Shown here piece by piece: positions 6,682-15,172 of a stretch of 64,000 nucleotides of DNA (position 1 is its first letter; each line of letters begins with the position of its first letter). Below the pieces are notes generated by a model. That model did not search any database and was not told the origin of the DNA. It saw only the letters and a list, made by a program, of their open reading frames with translations. The translations under genes were made by a program, and so were the position numbers. Location: the NCBI GenBank assembly GCA_964568625.1, contig CAZMQG010000005.1, positions 1 through 64,000 of the forward strand. Direction: 5' to 3'. The DNA is from JBAZAX01 sp964568625 (GTDB lineage: Bacteria; Babelota; Babeliae; Babelales; RVW-14).

Positions 6682-8955
6682 ATGAATAAAAAATATAGTT
6701 TTTCTACCCCAAATTTTTTCAAAAAAGTACTTTTTTTGCTAGTGGGAATCATATTTTCGCCGTCCATCACACACTGTGCAATTACAAGTGATGTTATTGA
6801 AGAAACCGTAGTAGAACCATTGGTAAGAAAAATCGAGCCATCTGCGCCTCCTGCACCTGTCGTTGAAGAAGAAATAGGCTCGCAAACTCATGGCGAAATA
6901 ACAGAGTTAGCCAGACCAGCCTCATCAAAATACGAACAACTCGACTGGTGGCTTTCAGTTTTACCTGTTATTAAACAAACAGCCGGAAGAGCAGAATTAG
7001 ACACATATGAAAAAGTTGTTAAAAGCAGCCTGAATCAGATAGGATTAGTATACAAAATTTCTGAAGTAGACTACATCGGACAAATGTTCGCAGACGGGCT
7101 TGGCTTTGGTATTATTTCAGACAGTTTTGAAAATGCTTTTAATAAAAAGCTAGAAGAGTTTAAACTTTTTTCAATAAGTTATTTAGAATCAAAAATACCT
7201 GTAGAGCAAAAACATGAATTAGAATGTTATCACTCCAATGAGGACTTGTTTTCGTACATGATCCAAAAAAAAGATATTCGTAATGTAGAAAAATATGAAA
7301 TAATTCATATTGGCGACCTTCATGGAGACCTTATCTCATTACTAACCATCTTAAAAAATTATGAAAAATTCTTTAATACAGATTTTTCGCTCAAAGATAA
7401 AAGTAAAATTTTTGCTTGCTCGGGAGACCTAATTGATAGAGGCCAATTTGGACTTGAGATTCTCTTTATTTTAATGTCATTAAAAATTAAGAACCCAGAG
7501 AATGTATATATAACCCTTGGAAACCATGAAGCCAGTCACGCATTTCTTACAGCATATGATCAAGGATTTGCTCGTGAGGTAACACAAAAATTTAATTATG
7601 GACCAGTAGAATTCAAACAAGTACCACTTCCCCATTATTCAGAAACAAAACACCTGTTGTTTGGCCCTGGAGCAGAGCAATTTAAAAATTTTATGAAAAA
7701 ACTTCAAGTAAATGTTTTTAAGTATCTACCATCAGTATTATTCTTAAAAACGGATTTTGGAAATATTCTAGTTTGCCATGGGCTTCCTGATCCTGCAGAC
7801 ACCCTAGCTCCGGTATTTTTGCAACTTCCAGAGAATATTCAGATTGCTTTTGGAAACAGACATCCACAGGATACTCGTTTTACCGACAATGACCTAGAAG
7901 TCGGAATGCCTTCTGCAGGGGATACACAATCTCTCATTCGTAGCGCAAGCGCCCAATCACTACAGGCAGTTGGTAAATATATGAATCAACTAGGCATATT
8001 TATGTGTATGCGAGGGCACCAACACAACAGTACAATTGGAGCAAATTTTGATGTTTATTCCGGAGGGGTTATATTACATAAAGCATCTGCATCTAGCATC
8101 ATAATAACAACATTAAGTTTAGATTTTGCATGCTACATACCTTCATTTCAAAAAAATGGGAAAATTGGATCATATGCTTATTGTTGCACACTTGAAAAAG
8201 AAGGAACCACTATCAAAGGACAAGGTGTTGCTATTGATCGCAATACCGCAGAACGTGTTTTCCAAGCAGATCGAAAGAATCCTGAATTTATAATTCGCTC
8301 AATTGATCCAGAGGATGAGAGGCGCGCTGAACATGAAAAAATTAGTCAGTTGTACTTAGAAGTAGAAAAATTAAGAGTCAGCGGCATGCCTGTATTTTCT
8401 TGTCCTGAACCACAAATCCTTCAAACTCTCCCTTTATGGACGATGGAAAATTTTCATTACTTTTTAAATCGAATCCAAACCGTATATAAAATCAATATTA
8501 ATATGATTTATGAACTCCTTTTTTTATTCGACATAATATCTCAAGATGGTTCTTTATCTATAAGCAAAATACCATATCTGTCCCCTGAAAAAAAACTAGC
8601 GCTTATTCAGATCATGAGAGACGAAACCGAAGGACCTTTTAACCTCATATCTAATATCAAAAAAATTAGACGAGATTTAACGAATAGTGTATATAAAATT
8701 AATAATCCCCAAAAAATTAACCCTATCATTGAAGATTGCTTAGATCGTATTAATGCAATTAGATTCTCGTTAGGGAGAAAATTGTGTGAAATTGTAAAAA
8801 TGTTAAACCCTATACAAAGCTATTTAAATCAAACGGATGAGCTCAAAATTCCAATAGTAAAAAAAATAAAAGCTCTTGTATCCAATCCAAAAGACCTTAC
8901 ATTTGATGACATAATTATAGCAATATGTGGACATCCAAGCCAAGATGTGGTTTAG
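6682..8955 (+). CDS. Secreted PPP-family Ser/Thr protein phosphatase-like protein
   Basis: A 757-residue protein with a signal peptide ending near residue 32, a Pro/Glu-rich stretch to about 80, and a calcineurin-like phosphoesterase domain at about 205-480. All the metal and catalytic motifs of the PPP family are visible: GDLHG (211-215), GDLIDRG (248-254), GNHE (280-283), CHG (His366) and RGHQH (444-448). This family removes phosphate from serine and threonine and is most typical of eukaryotes. The C-terminal 250 residues are helical and unrecognised. Export plus an intact active site makes it a candidate host-directed phosphatase (inference). It is the first gene of an apparent operon with two propeller-like proteins. 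Confidence 0.85.
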   Translation: MNKKYSFSTPNFFKKVLFLLVGIIFSPSITHCAITSDVIEETVVEPLVRKIEPSAPPAPVVEEEIGSQTHGEITELARPASSKYEQLDWWLSVLPVIKQTAGRAELDTYEKVVKSSLNQIGLVYKISEVDYIGQMFADGLGFGIISDSFENAFNKKLEEFKLFSISYLESKIPVEQKHELECYHSNEDLFSYMIQKKDIRNVEKYEIIHIGDLHGDLISLLTILKNYEKFFNTDFSLKDKSKIFACSGDLIDRGQFGLEILFILMSLKIKNPENVYITLGNHEASHAFLTAYDQGFAREVTQKFNYGPVEFKQVPLPHYSETKHLLFGPGAEQFKNFMKKLQVNVFKYLPSVLFLKTDFGNILVCHGLPDPADTLAPVFLQLPENIQIAFGNRHPQDTRFTDNDLEVGMPSAGDTQSLIRSASAQSLQAVGKYMNQLGIFMCMRGHQHNSTIGANFDVYSGGVILHKASASSIIITTLSLDFACYIPSFQKNGKIGSYAYCCTLEKEGTTIKGQGVAIDRNTAERVFQADRKNPEFIIRSIDPEDERRAEHEKISQLYLEVEKLRVSGMPVFSCPEPQILQTLPLWTMENFHYFLNRIQTVYKININMIYELLFLFDIISQDGSLSISKIPYLSPEKKLALIQIMRDETEGPFNLISNIKKIRRDLTNSVYKINNPQKINPIIEDCLDRINAIRFSLGRKLCEIVKMLNPIQSYLNQTDELKIPIVKKIKALVSNPKDLTFDDIIIAICGHPSQDVV

Positions 8956-8983
8956 GCAAGAGATATTCTAGGAAAGGAACTTT

Positions 8984-9805
8984 ATGAAGTTTAATTTTCT
9001 TTTGATCGCATTCTTTTTATGTATCAAAAATGCCATGTCCATGATAGTTACAGATACCACAAATGAAGAAAAATTAGCCCGAATCAGACAAACACTTTTA
9101 TCACATCTGGCAACAACAAGCATTATTAATTCCAGTGAGATAGAGGAAGAATCACAGGAATCAACAGATACCGGTGATATCTTTCTATCACACGGTAAAA
9201 TCCAATTAATTGGAACAAACTCCGGGCACCTAATCATTGTTAACGACTCACATAAAACATTTGAAAAAGTAAAAGTCCACCATGGTGCGGTATCATGCAT
9301 CACTGCTAATGGTAACATAGTAGCAACAGGAAGCACTGAAAGTAATATAATTAATAGATGGCATATAAATACTTGTGATACTACAGGAAAATCAGAAATT
9401 AATTTTTCTGATAAAATTTTTTGTAAATCTCCAATTATTCATATGCAGGTCATAAAAAATCTCTTTTTTACAATTGACGTACATGGCTGTATCTCATTAT
9501 TCGACTGGAGAACAGGAAGCCCATTCTGTCATATGGAAACAAAAATATCAAAACCAATCTTAAATGCGATAGTAGATTCCAAAACCGGCTTCATTATTAT
9601 TATGACGTCAAAAACAAAATTTATTGTAAACGTAAATTCATTAATTAGACTTGATGCAATTATTTGTTCACTAAATGAAGAATTACTTGCACAACTTTAT
9701 CAAATTATTACCTCAGATATTCACAAAGATTACACAAAAAGTGAATACTATGCTAATTTACCATACCAAATTAGAAACCTGCTTACTGAATTACCAGGAA
9801 TATGA
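8984..9805 (+). CDS. Secreted WD40/propeller-like protein
   Basis: A 273-residue protein with a signal peptide (about 1-20) and a GGAAAGGAA ribosome site. The centre (about 65-215) has short beta-rich units resembling WD repeats, for example VSCITANGNIVATGS and FFTIDVHGCISLFDW, where the W/D end of each blade can be seen. Only about four blades fit. The C-terminal 60 residues are helical. It resembles the next gene in order and length, so the two are probably paralogues. It may bind other proteins; no catalytic residues were found. Confidence 0.6.
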   Translation: MKFNFLLIAFFLCIKNAMSMIVTDTTNEEKLARIRQTLLSHLATTSIINSSEIEEESQESTDTGDIFLSHGKIQLIGTNSGHLIIVNDSHKTFEKVKVHHGAVSCITANGNIVATGSTESNIINRWHINTCDTTGKSEINFSDKIFCKSPIIHMQVIKNLFFTIDVHGCISLFDWRTGSPFCHMETKISKPILNAIVDSKTGFIIIMTSKTKFIVNVNSLIRLDAIICSLNEELLAQLYQIITSDIHKDYTKSEYYANLPYQIRNLLTELPGI

Positions 9806-9840
9806 CATATAAAATATTATACTTAATTTTGGAGAATTTT

Positions 9841-10797
9841 ATGAATTTTAAGTCCCCAATATATACACTCATACCTGCCATATTCATCATAATGCATAAC
9901 TTATTTCCTATGGAACAAAAAGGCCCAAGATCATTACAAGAACAGGCTTTTAACAAATTAAGTGACTTTCACAATTTGGTGGAATCAATGCAAAGCCTTT
10001 CAACCATGCCTTCATTCTATCCCGAATCTTCATTAGAAATTAACGATTTTGTGTTACATAATAATTTGGCTTTCTGCAGAGTAATAGTGTTAAATTTTTT
10101 AGCATCAACAAAACTTCACGCATCAATTCTATCTGAATTATCTTCTGTTGAAATGCAGAGAATGCAGCCTCAAATTTTTAAGAAGTGGCTTTGTGTCGAA
10201 AATAAAATTTTTACCGCATATACAAACGGAACATTGGAATCCTTTGACTTATTTACTAAAAATAAAATCTTAAGACATACACCGGATGGAGCTTTTTATT
10301 GTATACATGCAACTTCTGATTTTTTAGTAACATCTCAGATAAATTCAAACACAATACAAATTTGGAGCATATCAGATTTAACAACAGCTGGAAGTATACA
10401 AACTCAAGTACCAACAGCACACTTAGAAATAAACAACAATCTTTTAATTGGTTTAGATACTGCCGGTGATATCGATCTTTATAGCTGGCCATTCGGCAAA
10501 AAATTGTGCCATTTACAGACTGGAATACAAGGAATGCTGGTCAATGTATCTTGGAATGAAATATCACAAGCAATGTTTGTCTCAACTACAAAAGCACGAT
10601 ATATCATTTCTCTTGGCGATATGATTGCAGCAGATATATTATTACATAATTTGAGTGTAAATCAGCTTATACTGCTTGCATATATCTTACAAAATAGCAA
10701 GGAAATACGACTTGAGCACCTAACTCACACCACAATATTTCAATCATTTCCCCAAATATTCCAATCAATAATTCAATATATTTGTTCAGACAAATAA
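9841..10797 (+). CDS. Secreted WD40/propeller-like protein, paralogue of the previous gene
   Basis: A 318-residue protein. The ATG at 9841 is preferred over 9802 because GGAG lies 6 nt upstream. It has a signal peptide (about 1-23), a helical region, then beta-blade-like units (KIFTAYTNGTLESFDL, FLVTSQINSNTIQIWSI, LLIGLDTAGDIDLYSW), each ending in a W/D-type position. The tail after ADILLHNLSVNQLILLAYIL mirrors the DAIICSLNEELLAQLYQII tail of the preceding protein. It closes the three-gene phosphatase operon. Confidence 0.6.
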   Translation: MNFKSPIYTLIPAIFIIMHNLFPMEQKGPRSLQEQAFNKLSDFHNLVESMQSLSTMPSFYPESSLEINDFVLHNNLAFCRVIVLNFLASTKLHASILSELSSVEMQRMQPQIFKKWLCVENKIFTAYTNGTLESFDLFTKNKILRHTPDGAFYCIHATSDFLVTSQINSNTIQIWSISDLTTAGSIQTQVPTAHLEINNNLLIGLDTAGDIDLYSWPFGKKLCHLQTGIQGMLVNVSWNEISQAMFVSTTKARYIISLGDMIAADILLHNLSVNQLILLAYILQNSKEIRLEHLTHTTIFQSFPQIFQSIIQYICSDK

Positions 10798-10824
10798 CGT
10801 ATTCGCTCCAAAATTCAATCAAGC

Positions 10825-11397
10825 CTATTTTGATTGGGGAAGAGTTTGGTATAATTTTTCTAAATCTTTCTTATGCTTAATCTCATCATTCAAAATTTCT
10901 AAAATTATACTGTATGTCTTATCGTCTTTCCCCTTAACCATTTCCAATAAGTCTTGATAAAAATCGATTGCACAAAGCTCACCTTTAATATTTTCTTTCA
11001 ATACCGAAATAACATTACTTTCTGTAATTGAATCAAAATGACAACCCCCAATTTTATGCCAATCTTGTGGAAACATACGAAAATCACCCTTCAACTCAAT
11101 AATACGTTTTGCAAGCATATCTGCATGTCGTATTTCATCATTATAATGTTCAATTAATTCTTTAATTACTTTTGAACGCAATTCACCTTGAACTAGTCTG
11201 GCTGCCATCCAATACTGATAACTTGCCATCCATTCATCAGCGAATGCTGTAACTAATTTGTTTGTAAGTAACGCAATATCACTTTTAGGCAGGTTCTCTG
11301 TTCGATCAGTTCCTATTTCTTTTTTCCAAGTGGAACAAGCAGATAAAAAAGCTAACATAAAAATACATATCCCATAAAAATTTATATTCCTATCCAT
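10825..11397 (-). CDS. Ferritin-like di-iron lipoprotein
   Basis: A 190-residue protein with a lipobox LSAC (Cys at 21) and a ferritin-like four-helix domain from about residue 45 to 185. The metal-ligand pattern is visible: Glu in ADEW, Glu/His in NDEIRHADM, Glu in KGELCAIDFY and Glu/His in NDEIKHKKDL. Ferritin-like proteins bind and oxidise iron, and most are cytoplasmic. A lipid anchor would put this one in the periplasm or outer membrane, a less usual place. It stands alone, convergent with the propeller operon. A good AGGAGG site precedes the ATG. Confidence 0.8.
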   Translation of the reverse strand: MDRNINFYGICIFMLAFLSACSTWKKEIGTDRTENLPKSDIALLTNKLVTAFADEWMASYQYWMAARLVQGELRSKVIKELIEHYNDEIRHADMLAKRIIELKGDFRMFPQDWHKIGGCHFDSITESNVISVLKENIKGELCAIDFYQDLLEMVKGKDDKTYSIILEILNDEIKHKKDLEKLYQTLPQSK

Positions 11398-11439
11398 AAA
11401 AATCCTCCTAAAATAATTCCCTTAATTTAAACAAACAAA

Positions 11440-11976
11440 TCACTTCTTTTTTGATGAAATCTTTAAAACTCTTCCATCAACAGTAAAAATGCCATTCCCA
11501 CAATGATGAATTGTTAAATGTCTTTTTTTAGAATGGGAAACCCAGGCCTTAAGACACTCCAAAATGAAAACATTATATTTAAAAGACATTTTTGTGTTGA
11601 TCACCTTACATTCTAAATTTGCAAAACACTCACTAATCATCGGAACTTTAACATAGGTAGCTGACTCTTGTGTAAAATTAAATTTCTTGAATTTATCAAC
11701 CTTCAATCCGGTAGTATTTCCAACGCCCACAACTTTTAAAGCTAAATCTACCGTTGGGATATTGATAACACACTCTTTCGTTTTCTTTAAATTATTGAAT
11801 GAATAGTTCTGATCACTCATCACAATAGCCAAAATTGGCGGCTCAAAATCAATCATCATATGCCAAGACATTGTCATAATATTTGCTTTGCCATTCAACG
11901 AAGTTGTAACCATCACAACAGGACCAGGCTCAAGTAGTTGATAAACTTTGGATAAAGGAAAAGATGTCTTCCCCAT
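11440..11976 (-). CDS. Flavin reductase-like / FMN-binding domain protein
   Basis: A 178-residue protein with the flavin_reductase-like split-barrel pattern: PGPVVMVTT near residue 17, NIMTMSWHMMIDFEPP near 33-48, and ECVINIP followed by VGNTTG and DKF. Proteins of this family bind FMN and reduce flavin or act as small oxidoreductases. The gene lies 42 nt upstream of the ferritin-like gene on the same strand, so a redox/iron pair is possible (inference). Confidence 0.8.
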   Translation of the reverse strand: MGKTSFPLSKVYQLLEPGPVVMVTTSLNGKANIMTMSWHMMIDFEPPILAIVMSDQNYSFNNLKKTKECVINIPTVDLALKVVGVGNTTGLKVDKFKKFNFTQESATYVKVPMISECFANLECKVINTKMSFKYNVFILECLKAWVSHSKKRHLTIHHCGNGIFTVDGRVLKISSKKK

Positions 11977-12291
11977 AACGCCTACCCTCTTTCTTCAACT
12001 TATATACTTTTAAATCGCTACTTTTAAATGGTTAAATTAATTTAACAAAATTAGTGAATTTTAAACAAGAAACTCATATTACAAACAGAAAAGCTTTATA
12101 ATAGCGCAAATAAAACCCTTAAAAGTGCTATTTTTCTTACAAAATCACCCTATAATCGATTTTATCAATAGAATTGAGGCAGTATTCAGGCATTTTACAT
12201 AGAATATATAATTATATATAATTATAATTAGAAAATATAAAATATTATTAATTTAATATTATTTAAAAATAGATTTTATTTGGAGGGTTTC
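11977..12291 (+). other. Divergent intergenic region, very AT-rich
   Basis: About 315 nt between divergent genes. It contains two perfect TATAAT hexamers on the plus strand (12097-12102 and 12151-12156) without good -35 boxes, and an almost pure A/T stretch (about 12200-12270) just before the ribosome site of the next gene. No ORF or RNA gene is supported. It probably holds promoters for both directions. Confidence 0.5.
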
Positions 12292-14352
12292 GTGAAAAAA
12301 TTTCTTAACATTTTTACATTCTTGTTTTTCATAGTTATATCACAATTTAACCTTTGCGCTATGCAACATGATGATAAAAAGACGGAATCCTCGTTTGAAC
12401 AAAAAAAAGATAAGGGTAAAAAAAAGGCGTCGGAAGAGCAAGTTAGAATATGGGAACAGGAAGAACAAGAAAAACAGGCTGCTGTAAATGCTAAACTTGC
12501 TGCAGAGATAGCCAAAGAAGATGACGCTGAATATTATTCTGAAGACGACTCTGAAGTTGCTACAACATCACAAGTCTGTGAATATCCAGACTCACCAACG
12601 GATGAAGCACCAACAACACATCCTATGCCATGTTTTGTGGCAAATATCCCGGCATACGTTTCTTCAGACAGTGAAACAGATGATACAGATTCAGAAACCG
12701 ATACTGGAAAATATACATTTCCTGATGAGGATTTCACCAATCCACCATTTTGCATAGACTATAAAAGAAGAGGCAGAGTGCTTTCGCATTCCTTAACTCA
12801 CAAAAAAACAGATAAACCAAAATCTGACAAAGCCCAAAGTTCCGGTATAGTCCAATCACTTACAAAAAAAATTTTGCAAGAAGCATTTTTGCCAACATCC
12901 GATCAAACCATCAAAAAACACCAAATGGACCATTTATCGATAATAATTGGGTTGAATAGACCCAGATCCTTAAGTTCTAGAAAAAACAGATTACTTGAAG
13001 AAGAATTAGAAAAAACCGTTTTGGCTGATTTACAAATTAGATGTTTTGCTGTTTTTTGGGATTTTCCTTGGCAAAGAATCAATCCGGCAAAAAATAAATC
13101 TGGGGGAAACCCTCCGTCTTACGAGGAAATTCGCAGTTTTTATCAGCAATTAAAGAAAAAAGATGCAGCACGGGCAAGACAGTTTAGGAGAAATGCTGAA
13201 AATAGCAAAGAACGAAGTCGAAGAATGGTTCCTTATAGAAGAATCAGAGAAATAATCAAAAATCACGACTTGACCAAAGAACTTGTTCGTATTTTCCGAC
13301 AAACCAATCCTACAGCAAATATTTATTTGTTTTTCTGTGACGCAGATACAAGCTTATTTAACGGTTGTTTTTCTACATATACGCAAGTAGATCTACAAAC
13401 AAAAAATAAAATAGGAGCCATGACCACGGGATATTTATTTGATTCCAATAATCCAATGATAAGGCTTGCAAGCGAATTGGATATGCGCGTAAGAGAAGCA
13501 ACCGCAAAGCATCTTCAACGTGGAGCTTATTATCCAGAACCATCTCTATGCATAATGGTCCCATGTGAAAGCGAATCAGTACCAGAAAGTTTTGAAGAAA
13601 AAGTTGACGATGGAACTGATTACGAGGCACCACAGGAATCTCCCATAATACTGAAAAAAGTAGCTACTCGACCAAATGTGTTATTTGTATTCGCATTTCA
13701 AAATCCTCTAATCACAAGAACACCTGAACGAGCTACAACAAACAAAACAAAAACCAAAAAAGGCTCAAAAAATTTTTTAGAATTTTCTGCAACATTTAAC
13801 AAATCCACTAATAAATTTGATAAATGGACAATGCAAGATCTTGTTAATATCACAAAAAACAGTGCCCAATCACACGCTCATGCAAGAAGCTGGGCTATAA
13901 ATGTTTTAAATGGTTTAAAATTAGAAACCAAAGATACATTAAAAGAAAAAACAAAAAAAATAATATTTGCTGATGGACCCACAATTGAAATAAAAAAACG
14001 AATCGGAAATGTAATCAGAGAAATCGCAATAAGTCTATTGAGTAGGTTATTTAAAAGCTATGATCCGATAAGCATGGCCGAAAAAAATAGAGCAACCTTA
14101 ATTTTGATACTTTCATCAACATATGAAGAACTCATAAAATTGGACGTTGTTCCCAAAAAAGCAAATACTTCAAGAAAAAGTGAAAAAGAACTCTGGGCAG
14201 CAATAGATAATATTACATCCAGAAAAACCCTAAAAAGTATACTTGCTCAATTAATAATTGAGCCTAATACCATAGACAAAATCGATTTAGCCGCTCGAGA
14301 TGCAGGAATGGCAATTTATAGTACATTATCTGCCAAGTTAAATCTTAAATGA
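12292..14352 (+). CDS. Secreted protein of unknown function with acidic linker
   Basis: A 686-residue protein starting at GTG 12292, with GGAGG 5 nt upstream (the in-frame TTG at 12280 has none). Residues 1-23 form a signal peptide. Residues about 30-150 are low-complexity and highly charged, including a Ser/Asp/Glu/Thr run (SDSETDDTDSETD). The rest is basic and helical. One segment reads NIYLFFCDADTSLFNG, where the CDADT resembles the DxD motif of glycosyltransferases, but no surrounding family match is seen. A short inverted repeat (14352-14369, AAAACG/CGTTTT) lies at its end, between convergent genes. Confidence 0.65.
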   Translation: MKKFLNIFTFLFFIVISQFNLCAMQHDDKKTESSFEQKKDKGKKKASEEQVRIWEQEEQEKQAAVNAKLAAEIAKEDDAEYYSEDDSEVATTSQVCEYPDSPTDEAPTTHPMPCFVANIPAYVSSDSETDDTDSETDTGKYTFPDEDFTNPPFCIDYKRRGRVLSHSLTHKKTDKPKSDKAQSSGIVQSLTKKILQEAFLPTSDQTIKKHQMDHLSIIIGLNRPRSLSSRKNRLLEEELEKTVLADLQIRCFAVFWDFPWQRINPAKNKSGGNPPSYEEIRSFYQQLKKKDAARARQFRRNAENSKERSRRMVPYRRIREIIKNHDLTKELVRIFRQTNPTANIYLFFCDADTSLFNGCFSTYTQVDLQTKNKIGAMTTGYLFDSNNPMIRLASELDMRVREATAKHLQRGAYYPEPSLCIMVPCESESVPESFEEKVDDGTDYEAPQESPIILKKVATRPNVLFVFAFQNPLITRTPERATTNKTKTKKGSKNFLEFSATFNKSTNKFDKWTMQDLVNITKNSAQSHAHARSWAINVLNGLKLETKDTLKEKTKKIIFADGPTIEIKKRIGNVIREIAISLLSRLFKSYDPISMAEKNRATLILILSSTYEELIKLDVVPKKANTSRKSEKELWAAIDNITSRKTLKSILAQLIIEPNTIDKIDLAARDAGMAIYSTLSAKLNLK

Positions 14353-14359
14353 AAACGTT

Positions 14360-14914
14360 TTATCGTTTTATAAAAGACCTAATCGATCGATCAGCCTTAT
14401 GTATAACATTGTTTAAATCGCGTTTCAATCCATCTAGCATCCCATAATGGTATCTATCGTAAATTAAAACACAAATGATACCAACCAAAACAGAGCAACA
14501 GCAGATCCACGCAAGTCGCTCACCTGTTGAGCTTTTATTCGAAGCGGCAACAGCAGAATTAAAATCTATGGATCTTGTTTGATTTGATAAACCAGCCAAC
14601 TCAGCTGCAATTAAAAACTTTTGAGCCTCTTGCGTTGATACATTATTTAAAAGAGTATAAGCCATTAATATTTTTGCAGTCTCCTCATCCAAAACACCTG
14701 CACGCTTAGCATCAACGACAAGCTTTTGAATACTCTTTAATAAATCACCCTCAGTCTGATTTTTAGCAATTTCCAAGTCAGAACCGGCAACTCCATTGGC
14801 TTGAAGTGCTGAAGCAGATTGTTGCCCATCATTAACTGGCATTTGACTAGCACAATAATAAAAATAACTTAGCATAAATAAAAAAATGCTGATTTTATAA
14901 TTTTTTCTATTCAT
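14360..14914 (-). CDS. Exported membrane protein of unknown function
   Basis: A 184-residue protein with a hydrophobic N-terminus ending at a Cys (FYYCAS, possible lipobox), a helical middle rich in Ala, Glu and Lys (about 45-115), and a membrane segment at about 134-152 (WICCCSVLVGIICVLIY), followed by a basic tail. No family is recognised. It is convergent with the gene at 12292. Confidence 0.55.
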   Translation of the reverse strand: MNRKNYKISIFLFMLSYFYYCASQMPVNDGQQSASALQANGVAGSDLEIAKNQTEGDLLKSIQKLVVDAKRAGVLDEETAKILMAYTLLNNVSTQEAQKFLIAAELAGLSNQTRSIDFNSAVAASNKSSTGERLAWICCCSVLVGIICVLIYDRYHYGMLDGLKRDLNNVIHKADRSIRSFIKR

Positions 14915-15172
14915 AAATTATAACCCCTCTTTTAATAATTTAATAAAGTAATTTATGCCTATTATTTTTTAGGGTACAAATGTTTTGATTATTTTTCATT
15001 ATTTCAAATAAATACATATCTAATTTCCACTAGATAAAGTAATTTACATTTTTTAAAAGTTGCATTTTCAATTACAAGTTTATCGAAAATCTTGAAAACA
15101 TTCTGCCAGTTGTATCTTTTTTGATACCATTTATTAATAGGACTATTAATTACATAAATCTTAATAAAAAAT

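Noticed and set aside
10805..10850. Hairpin CAATCAA/TTGATTG between convergent genes as a terminator
   Set aside because: Seven AT-rich base pairs without a clear T-tract, and it overlaps a coding end; not strong enough to list.
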